Of a stretch of DNA of 64,000 bases, positions 51,178 to 60,084 are shown piece after piece. The stretch is from JL08 sp039969355 (GTDB lineage Bacteria; Pseudomonadota; Alphaproteobacteria; Rhodobacterales; Rhodobacteraceae): contig JBDVOA010000029.1 in NCBI GenBank assembly GCA_039969355.1, forward strand, positions 62,001-126,000. The letters run 5' to 3'. The notes under the pieces were generated by a model. It saw only the letters and a list, made by a program, of their open reading frames with translations, was not told where the DNA came from and did not search any database. Each line of letters begins with the position of its first letter. Position 1 is the first letter of the stretch. The position numbers and the translations under genes were made by a program.

Positions 51178-52518
51178 TTGTCACATGTGTTTCCAAGAAA
51201 TTGCAACGCCGCTCCACCCGTTGGATTGCGCGGCGAGGGTGTTTATCTCATCGATACCACCGGTAAGAAATACTTCGATGGATCCGGTGGTGCGGCGGTG
51301 TCCTGTCTGGGGCATGGTGATCAGGACATCATCCAGGCGATCAAAAACCAGCTTGATCAGATGGCCTTTGCACACACCGGGTTCCTTTCATCTGAACCGG
51401 CCGAAGCACTTGCTGATTTGCTAATTGAGCACGCGCCAAACGGACTAGAGCGAGTGTATTTTCTCTCGGGTGGGTCTGAGGCCGTGGAAACGGCGCTCAA
51501 ACTGGCGAGGCAATACTATCTTGAGATTGGCCAACCCAAACGTTCCAAGATTATTGCAAGACAGCAAAGCTATCATGGGAACACGTTGGGGGCGCTTGCC
51601 GTAGGCGGTAATGAATGGCGTCGCAAGCAGTTTAAACCACTGTTGATCGACGTCAGCCACATCCCACCTTGTTATGCATACCGCGAGCAACTTGATGGCG
51701 AAAGCGAAGCAGATTTCGCAATGCGTTCGGCCAATGAACTTGAGGCTGAAATTCTTCGCCTCGGAGCAGATGAGGTCATGGCATTTATGGCCGAACCGGT
51801 GGTGGGCGCGACGCTTGGTGCGGTTCCTGCCGCTGAAGGATACTTCAAGCGGATACGCGAGATATGCGATCAATACGGCGTGCTGCTTATCCTTGACGAA
51901 GTGATGTGTGGCATGGGGCGAACAGGGACACTTTTTGCCTGTGAACACGACGGCATCAGCCCGGACATCTGCACCATCGCAAAAGGCCTGGGTGCGGGCT
52001 ACCAGCCGATTGGCGCAACGCTATGTACAGCAACTATCTACGAGGCCATCAAGACCGGGTCTGGGTTCTTTCAACATGGGCATACCTACATCGGACACCC
52101 AACCGCTTGTGCTGCGGGCCTTGCTGTCGTCAAGAAACTGACCGAAACGGATTTGGTGGCCAATGTGGGACCTAAGGGCCAACAATTGAGTAATATGCTC
52201 AGGGAGCGATTTGGCCAACACCCGCATGTGGGTGACATTAGGGGGCGGGGATTGTTCATCGGACTTGAGTTTGTTGCGGACCGCGAAACCAAGGCTTGCT
52301 TCGATCCTGCAGAGAAGCTGCATGCAAAGTTCAAAGCGGCCGCGTTTGAAGCTGGTCTGATCTGCTATCCCATGGGTGGTTCGATTGATGGGTTGCGGGG
52401 CGATCACGTTCTTTTGGCCCCGCCATTTATCATAGAAGACCATCACTGCACAGAAATCGTCGACAAGCTGGATATTGCTTTGGGGGCCGCTCTTTCAACG
52501 ATCAACGCCCCGGGATAG
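51178..52518 (+). CDS. Class III PLP-dependent aminotransferase
   Basis: A 446-residue omega-type aminotransferase. It has GSEAVETALKLARQYY near residues 100-115, LILDEVMCGMGRTG near 240-253, and the PLP-binding Lys 269 in TIAKGLGAGYQPIGA. The start is a TTG at 51178, backed by AGGAG 7 bases upstream and by the alignment of MSHVFPRN with family N termini. A diamine, beta-alanine or other omega-amino substrate is possible. It is convergent with the MORN gene. Confidence 0.87.
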   Translation: MSHVFPRNCNAAPPVGLRGEGVYLIDTTGKKYFDGSGGAAVSCLGHGDQDIIQAIKNQLDQMAFAHTGFLSSEPAEALADLLIEHAPNGLERVYFLSGGSEAVETALKLARQYYLEIGQPKRSKIIARQQSYHGNTLGALAVGGNEWRRKQFKPLLIDVSHIPPCYAYREQLDGESEADFAMRSANELEAEILRLGADEVMAFMAEPVVGATLGAVPAAEGYFKRIREICDQYGVLLILDEVMCGMGRTGTLFACEHDGISPDICTIAKGLGAGYQPIGATLCTATIYEAIKTGSGFFQHGHTYIGHPTACAAGLAVVKKLTETDLVANVGPKGQQLSNMLRERFGQHPHVGDIRGRGLFIGLEFVADRETKACFDPAEKLHAKFKAAAFEAGLICYPMGGSIDGLRGDHVLLAPPFIIEDHHCTEIVDKLDIALGAALSTINAPG

Positions 52519-52537
52519 GCAAATCGGGCGTTGACGT

Positions 52538-53956
52538 TCAATCGGTACCTTGTTCAGTTTCCAGCTCCCCCGCTGGCAACGCTCCGTTTTCCCAATCACC
52601 ACTGATTTCTTCACCGGTTGCGTAACGTAGTGTTCCGGGTCCTTGACGTTTACCGGATTCAAATGCGCCCTCGTAGACATCACCGTTAGCGTAGGTTGCT
52701 GTCCCTTGCCCACTAATCTGGCCCTTTACCCAGGTCCCTGAATACTTGAATCCATCGGCCATGATTATTTCGCCTTGCCCGTCGCGCTGACCATCAACAA
52801 ATTCACCGGTATAGACGGTTCCATCGGGATAGCTCGCTTTGCCCGGTCCGTGACGTTTGCCGTCCTGCCATGCACCCTCGTACCGGTATCCGTCGGCGTA
52901 AGTCATGACGCCAGAGCCATGATTACGCGCATTTCGAAACCCGCCTTCATAGACGATTCCGTTCGCATATGTGGCTTTTCCCTGGCCATCGATCACGCCC
53001 GCGACCCACTCGCCTTCGTAAACAGATCTGTCAGGGTATACGATCTTTCCAATCCCATCCGCCAAATCTGATCGAAACTGGCCCGAGTACACTGAGCCGT
53101 CGGGATAAGTGACACGTCCCTCGCCTTCGATTTCCCCGGCAATCCAATTGCCCGTGTAGACATATCCATCGGTCCCAGTAAAAGTTCCCTGGCCATGTCG
53201 GCGATCATTGGCAAATGCACCACTATACACGTCGCCGTTTGCATACGTAACTTTGCCTTGCCCTTCACGGCGGCCTGCGACTAAATCCCCTTCATAGACA
53301 TCGCCATTCGGTTGGGTCAGCTTGCCAATTCCTTCAATTTGGCCGCCCTTCCACTTGCCAACGTATATAACGCCATCTGGTATGGTCAGCTTGCCGTCAC
53401 CTTCCCGCTCTCCACCCACGATCTGGCCATCGTAAACCGATCCATCGGGATATGTGATGACGCCAACCCCTTCCTCGACCCCGTCAATCCAATCGCCTTG
53501 GTATTCGTAGCCGTCCGACGATTGCATGACGCCCTTGCCATGATGTTTGGCGTTGCGGAATCCACCCTCATAGCGCACGCCGTTGGCATAAACCGCGATG
53601 CCGTTTCCCGTAATAGCACCGTCCAGCCAATCCCCTTCATAAGTTCCGCCATCGGCGAAAGTGATCTTGCCGAATCCTTCCGGCTTGCCCTTGGAAAAGT
53701 TACCGTCGTAAATTGACCCATTGGGAAATCGGGCAATACCGGCACCTTTTATCTCACCGTCGACCCATTCACCCGTGTATTCATAACCATTGGGCAACTG
53801 ATAGGTCCCAGTGCCATGCTGCAACCCATTGCGAAATGTTCCTTCATACACGCCGCCATCAGCATATTGTTTGGTTTGCACCGCGTCATCCTGCGCGTAG
53901 ACCGCTGTACTGGACAAGACAGTGCAAATTAGAAAAGCGGAAAGGCGAATTTTCAT
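52538..53956 (-). CDS. Secreted MORN-repeat protein (19 repeats)
   Basis: A 472-residue protein. A signal peptide (MKIRLSAFLICTVLSSTAVYA) is followed by 19 MORN units, each 23 residues with Y-x-G-x-W/F and a DG or NG turn, from about residue 34 to 458, and a short acidic tail. MORN repeats form an elongated beta-meander and can bind lipid or protein. The open frame continues upstream to 54832 but opposite nadE; the ATG at 53956 with CAGGA nearby and the signal peptide fix the start. Confidence 0.88.
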   Translation of the reverse strand: MKIRLSAFLICTVLSSTAVYAQDDAVQTKQYADGGVYEGTFRNGLQHGTGTYQLPNGYEYTGEWVDGEIKGAGIARFPNGSIYDGNFSKGKPEGFGKITFADGGTYEGDWLDGAITGNGIAVYANGVRYEGGFRNAKHHGKGVMQSSDGYEYQGDWIDGVEEGVGVITYPDGSVYDGQIVGGEREGDGKLTIPDGVIYVGKWKGGQIEGIGKLTQPNGDVYEGDLVAGRREGQGKVTYANGDVYSGAFANDRRHGQGTFTGTDGYVYTGNWIAGEIEGEGRVTYPDGSVYSGQFRSDLADGIGKIVYPDRSVYEGEWVAGVIDGQGKATYANGIVYEGGFRNARNHGSGVMTYADGYRYEGAWQDGKRHGPGKASYPDGTVYTGEFVDGQRDGQGEIIMADGFKYSGTWVKGQISGQGTATYANGDVYEGAFESGKRQGPGTLRYATGEEISGDWENGALPAGELETEQGTD

Positions 53957-54038
53957 GACGGGTCCTGTTATGCAATCAACGGGTTTATCAACAAAACCTA
54001 AGAGGTTGCGTTGTCCGGAGCAACGACTTTTGCCACAC

Positions 54039-54056
54039 AGCCCGCTGCGCGGGCTT
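54039..54056 (+). terminator. GC-rich hairpin upstream of nadE
   Basis: AGCCCGC-TGC-GCGGGCT, a perfect 7-bp stem followed by TT, between the divergent MORN and nadE genes. As no gene ends here it is more likely a leader structure or attenuator for nadE than an ordinary terminator. A weaker GTTGC...GCAAC stem lies just before it. Confidence 0.4.
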
Positions 54057-54112
54057 CCCCTCGGCGGATGATCTGGTACATGAGCCTGACGAATTAAAAG
54101 GAAACTGGCATC

Positions 54113-55771
54113 ATGGCCGACCGATTCCGAGTGACTTTGGCCCAACTTAATCCGACTGTGGGTGATCTGGCTGGCAATGCCGCTCTCGCTCTGGATGCAT
54201 GGGGACAGGGCCGCGCTGCGGGTGCAGACCTTGTTGCGCTGCCCGAAATGTTCATCACCGGCTACAACGCGCAGGATCTGGTGATGAAACCAGCGTTCTT
54301 CACGGATGCATTGGGGCATATCGAAAAGCTTGCGGCTGACTGCGCCGATGGTCCAGCGCTGACGATCGGAGGGCCCTGGGTCGAGGGTACAGAACTGTTT
54401 AATGCCTATTTCGTGTTGAAAGGCGGCAGAATTGTCAGCAAGTCCCTCAAACATAATCTGCCCAACGAAACTGTCTTTGACGAAGTTCGCATTTTCGATG
54501 CCGGACCACTGGGCGGACCCTACAGCGTAGGCAATACCCGCATCGGCAGTCCGATCTGCGAAGATGCGTGGCACCCTGAAGTATCGGAAACCCTGTCTGA
54601 AACCGGCGCTGAATTCCTGCTCGTTCCCAACGGATCGCCATATTACCGCAACAAGTTTGAGACGCGTCTCAACCACATGGTGGCACGTGTTATCGACACC
54701 GGCCTGCCGCTGATCTACCTCAATATGGTTGGCGGACAGGATGACCAGATGTTTGACGGTGGCAGCTTTGCCCTGAACCCCGGTGGGCGGCTGGCGGTGC
54801 AATTGCCGGTCTTCGATAGCGTCGTCACCCATGTCGACCTCGAGCGCGGCTCAGACGGCTGGCGCGTCCTCGACGGAACCAAAACGCCACTACCTGACGA
54901 CTACGAGCAGGATTATCGGGTCATGGTCGACTCGGTCCGTGATTACCTGCGAAAAACCGGATTCAAAAAGGTGCTGTTGGGTCTGTCGGGCGGAATTGAT
55001 TCAGCGATCGTCGCAACAATCGCTGTCGATGCACTTGGGTCAGAGAATGTGCGCTGCGTCATGTTGCCTTCTGAATACACCTCGCAGGCGTCGCTAGACG
55101 ACGCAAAGGCGGTGGCTGAAGCGCTGGGCTGTCGATACGACTTTGTCCCGATTTCGGAAGGACGAGCAGCAATTACCAATACACTTGCCCCGCTGTTTGA
55201 CGGCTTGGAACCCGGGCTTGCAGAGGAAAACATTCAGTCCCGCCTGCGCGGGCTGTTGTTGATGGCGATAAGCAACAAATTTGGTGAGATGCTTTTGACC
55301 ACCGGCAACAAATCCGAAGTCGCCGTGGGCTATGCAACGATTTATGGCGATATGGCCGGGGGCTACAACCCGATCAAGGACATGTACAAATCCCGCGTGT
55401 TCGATACCTGCCGCTGGCGCAACGCGAACCATCGGGACTGGATGATGGGACCTGCGGGCGTGATGATCGACCCGCGCATCATCGACAAACCACCAACGGC
55501 TGAATTGCGCGAAGATCAAAAGGACAGTGATAGTCTGCCAGATTACCCCGATCTTGATGCATTGCTCGAGATTCTGATAGATCGCGACGGATCCATCGCA
55601 GATTGCGTTGCGGCCGGGTTCGATCGGGATACTGCGAAAAAGGTCGAACACCTGATCTACATCAGCGAATATAAGCGATTTCAGTCCGCTCCCGGCGTGC
55701 GACTTTCAAAACGCGCATTCTGGCTGGATCGGCGTTACCCGATTGTGAACCGCTGGCGGGACCCAAGCTAA
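54113..55771 (+). CDS. nadE: Glutamine-dependent NAD+ synthetase
   Basis: A 552-residue two-domain enzyme. The N-terminal nitrilase-like glutaminase has the triad Glu 45 (LPEMFITGY), Lys 113 (LKHNLPN) and Cys 149 (SPICEDAWH). The C-terminal synthetase has SGGIDS at 292-297 and LLTTGNKSEVAVGY. It makes NAD+ from nicotinate adenine dinucleotide with ammonia from glutamine. AAAAGGAAA precedes the ATG. The next oxidoreductase gene starts 10 bp later. Confidence 0.95.
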   Translation: MADRFRVTLAQLNPTVGDLAGNAALALDAWGQGRAAGADLVALPEMFITGYNAQDLVMKPAFFTDALGHIEKLAADCADGPALTIGGPWVEGTELFNAYFVLKGGRIVSKSLKHNLPNETVFDEVRIFDAGPLGGPYSVGNTRIGSPICEDAWHPEVSETLSETGAEFLLVPNGSPYYRNKFETRLNHMVARVIDTGLPLIYLNMVGGQDDQMFDGGSFALNPGGRLAVQLPVFDSVVTHVDLERGSDGWRVLDGTKTPLPDDYEQDYRVMVDSVRDYLRKTGFKKVLLGLSGGIDSAIVATIAVDALGSENVRCVMLPSEYTSQASLDDAKAVAEALGCRYDFVPISEGRAAITNTLAPLFDGLEPGLAEENIQSRLRGLLLMAISNKFGEMLLTTGNKSEVAVGYATIYGDMAGGYNPIKDMYKSRVFDTCRWRNANHRDWMMGPAGVMIDPRIIDKPPTAELREDQKDSDSLPDYPDLDALLEILIDRDGSIADCVAAGFDRDTAKKVEHLIYISEYKRFQSAPGVRLSKRAFWLDRRYPIVNRWRDPS

Positions 55772-55781
55772 GGACAACGCC

Positions 55782-57113
55782 ATGCCCGGCCCGGTTCCTA
55801 CCCCTGTGACAGGTGATCCCGATCTGCCCACGCGCGTCGATGTTGTTGTTATTGGCGCAGGAATCATCGGCGTTTCTACTGCTCTGGAACTGGCAGAGCG
55901 CGGTGTCTCTGTCGCTCTGTGTGAAAAGGGAGAAATCGCTGCCGAACAATCCAGTCGCAATTGGGGCTGGGTTCGGATGGGCCTGCGGGATCCGCGTGAA
56001 ATCCCACTTATGGCCGAGTCAATTTCGGCTTGGCAATATATGGACAATCGTACGGGACGCAAAACCGGCTATACTCGGACCGGCAGTCTTTACGTGGCGC
56101 ATACAGACAAGAAAATTGAGCAATATGAACGATGGACCAGACATCTGACGGATCGTCAGATGGCCTGCCACATTGTTCGTGACACCGATTTGGATGGCTT
56201 ATTGCCGGGCCACCAACTGAAACTGAACGGCGGCATGCACACGCCCATGGATGGGCGTGCCGAGCCGCAATGGGCCGCCCCTGCCATGGCAGAGGCAGCA
56301 CGCAACGCCGGGGCCGCGATCCTGACCCGATGCGCTGTAAGGACGATAGAAACAGAGACGGGCGCCATTTCGGGTGTCGTGACCGAAAGAGGGCTTATTC
56401 GCTGCAACGCCGTTGTCCTGGCAGGCGGCGCATGGTCCCGCCTGTTCGCCGGCAACGCTGGTATAGAGCTACCACAACTCAAGGTGTTGAATACCGTGAT
56501 GCGCACCAGCCCGGTCAAAGTTGGGCCGGACATCGCGTTCGGCAGCAAAGGTTTTGCGCTTAGAAAGCGCGCGGATGGTGGCTACACAATTGCCACGAGC
56601 GACCAGAACACGGTTGACCTCGTGCCCGATAGTTTTCGGCTGGCCAAGGCATTTTGGCCCGCACTGCGTTCTGAATGGCGGGCCCTTTCTTTCAGGTTTT
56701 CGGATCGCTGGCGCGAGGAAGCCCGGATGGCGCGACGCTGGACGGCAGAAGGCATTTCTCCGTTTGAGACGTGCCGCATTCTGGATCCGGCACCCTCTGT
56801 CAAGGTTCAGGCTCAGTGCTGGAACGCTGCCCGTGCCGGGTTTCCCATACTGCAGGGTGCTGAGCTTCTGCAAAGCTGGGCCGGCATGATCGACGTTACA
56901 CCGGACGCCATTCCGGTGATCTCTTCTGTTGAGGGCCAGTCTGGCCTATACATCGCCACCGGGTTTTCCGGACATGGATTTGGCATCGGGCCGGGGGCGG
57001 GACGCCTGATGGCGGACCTCGTCACCGGCGCAAAGCCAGTGGTTGATCCCTTTGATTTCCGGCTTTCCCGGTTCAGCGACGGCAGCCGAATAACGATGCA
57101 GTCCGGATACTGA
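55782..57113 (+). CDS. FAD-dependent amino-acid/amine oxidoreductase (DadA-like)
   Basis: A 443-residue flavoprotein. The Rossmann motif VVIGAGIIGVSTALELAERG is near residues 24-43, followed by EQSSRNWGWVR, and the C-terminal GFSGHGFGIGPGAGRLMADL is the second FAD strand. Members oxidise D-amino acids, sarcosine or glycine-like amines. Substrate unknown; its position after nadE is likely only co-transcription. Confidence 0.83.
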   Translation: MPGPVPTPVTGDPDLPTRVDVVVIGAGIIGVSTALELAERGVSVALCEKGEIAAEQSSRNWGWVRMGLRDPREIPLMAESISAWQYMDNRTGRKTGYTRTGSLYVAHTDKKIEQYERWTRHLTDRQMACHIVRDTDLDGLLPGHQLKLNGGMHTPMDGRAEPQWAAPAMAEAARNAGAAILTRCAVRTIETETGAISGVVTERGLIRCNAVVLAGGAWSRLFAGNAGIELPQLKVLNTVMRTSPVKVGPDIAFGSKGFALRKRADGGYTIATSDQNTVDLVPDSFRLAKAFWPALRSEWRALSFRFSDRWREEARMARRWTAEGISPFETCRILDPAPSVKVQAQCWNAARAGFPILQGAELLQSWAGMIDVTPDAIPVISSVEGQSGLYIATGFSGHGFGIGPGAGRLMADLVTGAKPVVDPFDFRLSRFSDGSRITMQSGY

Positions 57114-57152
57114 GTGGCGGGCGGGTCATAAGCCCTTCCCGCCACGCAATTT

Positions 57153-58073
57153 CTACAGCATCAACTGGTAGCTGTGTGGCACATAGCGGAACCCATCATC
57201 GCGGGTTTCAACGTACCCAATAGCGGGCCACGGCATGTGGTAACCTACAAAAGGCAGTTTGTCCGCGGCCATCATATCAAGCATCTGGCGGCGCGTTTTC
57301 GCCGCAGCCGCCTTGTCCATGTCAAACTTCACCTCCCAATCAGGATAGCCAAGCGACCAGACGTAGTGATTGGCAAAATCCGCCCCGAGAACGAGTTGCT
57401 TGCCATCGGATTCAATCATGTAGGCCATGTGTCCCGGTGTATGGCCAAAGGCCTCAACCGCTGTGATGCCGCTAGCCACGCTAGCGCCACCTTGCAAGAA
57501 TATCATCTGCTCGGCGAGAGGACGAACCTTGCCTTCAAATCCATCGTTCCCGGCCTTTCCCCAGGCGTCAAACTCAGTTGATCCGGTCACATAGCGCGCG
57601 TTGGCAAAAGTCGGTTTGTCGCCCGACATCAACCCGCCTATATGATCGCCGTGCATGTGTGTGATCACCACGACATCGACTTGCTCTGGCGTATACCCAG
57701 CCGCGACCAGCGACGCAGACGTTCCTTCGCCCGACAACCCAGTATCAAACAAAACCAGTTCAGACCCCGTATTGATCACTGTCGGAGTAAAGAAAAACTG
57801 AGCCTGATCGATCGGCAAGTTGTTGGCTGCAGAAACTGCGTTGAATTCCTCTGCGGGTACATTCATACCAAAAATGTTCTGCGGCTCCGGTACAGCGCGC
57901 GACCCGACCAGCAGGGTCGTCACGTCGAAACCGCCAAGAGTTATACGGGTAAAGGGTGCGCCACCTGCCCCCAACATTGGGGCTGCCGCTGTTGCATTCT
58001 TTGCTGCCAGTCCGGCCAAAGGTAATGCGACTGCGCCGCTCAGGGCTGCGCGGCGGGTGAGTTTCGTTTTCAT
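57153..58073 (-). CDS. Tat-exported metallo-beta-lactamase-fold hydrolase
   Basis: A 306-residue protein with a twin-arginine leader (KLTRRAALSG, residues 4-13) and hydrophobic region. The metal-binding motif THMHGDHIGG is near residue 130, with later His residues in FGHTPGHMAY and Asp in GADFANH. A perfect AAAGGAGG ribosome site fixes the ATG at 58073 rather than the upstream 58145. It likely folds with metals in the cytoplasm before export. Quorum-quenching lactonase, glyoxalase II-like or other hydrolase roles are all possible. Confidence 0.87.
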   Translation of the reverse strand: MKTKLTRRAALSGAVALPLAGLAAKNATAAAPMLGAGGAPFTRITLGGFDVTTLLVGSRAVPEPQNIFGMNVPAEEFNAVSAANNLPIDQAQFFFTPTVINTGSELVLFDTGLSGEGTSASLVAAGYTPEQVDVVVITHMHGDHIGGLMSGDKPTFANARYVTGSTEFDAWGKAGNDGFEGKVRPLAEQMIFLQGGASVASGITAVEAFGHTPGHMAYMIESDGKQLVLGADFANHYVWSLGYPDWEVKFDMDKAAAAKTRRQMLDMMAADKLPFVGYHMPWPAIGYVETRDDGFRYVPHSYQLML

Positions 58074-58181
58074 TAGGTGCCTCCTTTTTAATTCATTCAC
58101 AACATAGCCCGAGTTGTTTGGAAGTCTCATGACATTCGCGTGCATGTGAATTCAGTGCGGTTTTCTGCTAGAATGGTCGGC

Positions 58182-58610
58182 ATGAGCCAGAACAAGACTC
58201 GCCCTACATCGGTCCTGATAGAAACCTACCTCAAGAGTATTGAGCCGCCTGCCCGTCAGACGGATGCGCGCGCGCTCGACATGCTGTTTCGCAAGGTAAC
58301 AGGATTTGCGCCGCAGATGTGGGGAGCCTCTATCGTTGGTTACGGGTCGTACCATTACATCTACAAAAGCGGGCGCGACGGTGATTTCCTTGCTACAGGG
58401 TTTTCAGCGCGCAAGGCCGCGTTGTCAATTTACATCATGCCCGGATATGCCAACTTCGAACATCATCTTTCGCGGCTTGGCAAACACAAGACAGGCAGAT
58501 CGTGCCTCTATGTAAACAAACTTGCAGACATCGACATGGATGTGCTTGCAGAGCTGATCCGCTCCGGGCTCGATGACCTTGGCACCCACTGGCCCGTGAT
58601 TCCGACTTGA
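58182..58610 (+). CDS. DUF1801 domain protein
   Basis: A 142-residue protein (MSQNKTRPTSVLIETYLKSI) with APQMWGASIVGYGSYHYIY near residues 43-61 and SIYIMPGYANFEHHLSRLGKHKTGRSCLYV, here shown only as SIYIMPGYANFE and HKTGRSCLYV. This matches the DUF1801/YdhG-like family, with no settled function. The upstream in-frame ATGs at 58140 and 58173 are possible but lack a ribosome site; none is strong. Confidence 0.72.
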   Translation: MSQNKTRPTSVLIETYLKSIEPPARQTDARALDMLFRKVTGFAPQMWGASIVGYGSYHYIYKSGRDGDFLATGFSARKAALSIYIMPGYANFEHHLSRLGKHKTGRSCLYVNKLADIDMDVLAELIRSGLDDLGTHWPVIPT

Positions 58611-58708
58611 CGTCCTTCCAAGGTTGGTAAGATCGGAGTTGCGAGTACGCAGGCTTCTGGACAAAACCAAAGCCCTGTGACAGGACAGCGCGGACTCTGG
58701 AGATAGCC

Positions 58709-60034
58709 ATGACCACTACACGATTTGCGCCTTCGCCTACCGGATACATCCACGTTGGCAATCTGCGTACCGCCCTGATGAACTACCTGATTGCGCGCAA
58801 GGCAGGTGGGACGTTTATCCTGCGCATTGATGACACGGATCCGGAACGTTCCAAGCAGGAATATGTTGATGCGATCAAGCAGGATCTTGAATGGCTGGGT
58901 CTGCATTGGGACCGGGTTGAGCGTCAATCAGATCGGTTGGACCGCTATGCCGAAGCGGCCGATCAGCTACGTGCAAACGGGCGGTTCTACGAGGCTTTCG
59001 AAACGCCAACAGAGCTGGATCTGAAGCGCAAGAAGTTACTGAACATGAGCAAGCCCCCGGTTTACGACCGGGCAGCTTTGTCATTAAGCGACTCTGAAAA
59101 AGACGCGCTGCGGGCAGAGCGCGGAAATGGCGTCTGGCGCTTCTTGCTTGATCAGCAGCGGATCGAATGGGCCGATGGTATTCTGGGCGACATCTCGATT
59201 GATGCCGCGTCAGTTTCTGATCCGGTGCTCATTCGCGGCGACGGTCAGGTGCTTTATACGCTGGCCTCAGTTGTGGATGACATTGAAATGGGCGTGACAA
59301 ATGTTGTGCGCGGCTCGGACCACGTGACCAACACTGCAACGCAAATCCAGATCATTGAGGCATTGGGCGGTACAGTCCCAAGTTTTGCCCACCATTCCTT
59401 GCTGACCGGTCCGCAAGGTGAGGCGCTGTCTAAGAGACTGGGGACCCTGGCATTGCGCGACCTGCGTGAGCGCGGCATTCAACCCATGGCGTTGCTAAGC
59501 CTGATGGCCCGCCTGGGGTCCTCTGACCCGGTGGAAATACGCACGGAAATGGCAGAGCTGATAGACGGTTTTGATATTGGTCGATTTGGCGCCGCCCCGA
59601 CAAAATTCGACGACGAGGACCTGTTGCCGTTGACGGCGCATTTCCTTCAAGCCATGCCCCATACTGCCGTCGCAGCGGAAATTGCGACCATTGGTGTTCA
59701 GGATGATTTAGCCGAACCATTCTGGGCCGTAGTTAAAGAAAACATCACGACACTGCATGATCTTGAGGGATGGTGGGACATCATGGCCAATGGTGCCGTT
59801 TCAAAAATTGATCCGGAAGACGCGGAGTTTGTTGAAACCGCGCTTGGTATGCTGCCGCCGCTTCCATACACCGCCGAAACCTGGGGTGAATGGACCGGAG
59901 CCGTGAAGAAGGCGACGGGACGCAAGGGGCGTGGCTTGTTCATGCCGTTGCGCAAGGCTCTGACCGGCAAAGCCTACGGACCGGATATGTCGCAACTATT
60001 GCCGCTGTTGCAAAAGCCGCCACGTCACGCATAG
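58709..60034 (+). CDS. gltX: Glutamyl-tRNA synthetase
   Basis: A 441-residue class I synthetase. The HIGH-type motif is HVGN at residues 15-18 (PSPTGYIHVGNLRTAL) and the KMSKS-type is LSKR at 240-243. LRIDDTDPERSK and WRFLLDQ(Q) patterns support GltX. The length is that of the shorter GltX type; alphaproteobacteria often carry two gltX genes with different tRNA preference. A GGAGA sequence precedes the ATG. Confidence 0.92.
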   Translation: MTTTRFAPSPTGYIHVGNLRTALMNYLIARKAGGTFILRIDDTDPERSKQEYVDAIKQDLEWLGLHWDRVERQSDRLDRYAEAADQLRANGRFYEAFETPTELDLKRKKLLNMSKPPVYDRAALSLSDSEKDALRAERGNGVWRFLLDQQRIEWADGILGDISIDAASVSDPVLIRGDGQVLYTLASVVDDIEMGVTNVVRGSDHVTNTATQIQIIEALGGTVPSFAHHSLLTGPQGEALSKRLGTLALRDLRERGIQPMALLSLMARLGSSDPVEIRTEMAELIDGFDIGRFGAAPTKFDDEDLLPLTAHFLQAMPHTAVAAEIATIGVQDDLAEPFWAVVKENITTLHDLEGWWDIMANGAVSKIDPEDAEFVETALGMLPPLPYTAETWGEWTGAVKKATGRKGRGLFMPLRKALTGKAYGPDMSQLLPLLQKPPRHA

Positions 60035-60084
60035 TTTGCGCAGGACCTCGCTGCGGCGCAGCCGGGGCGTGATTGGGGTTTGAA

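Noticed and set aside
53957..54832. Upstream extension of the MORN reading frame to 764 residues
   Set aside because: It runs opposite nadE, and the ATG at 53956 carries a clear signal peptide and ribosome site.
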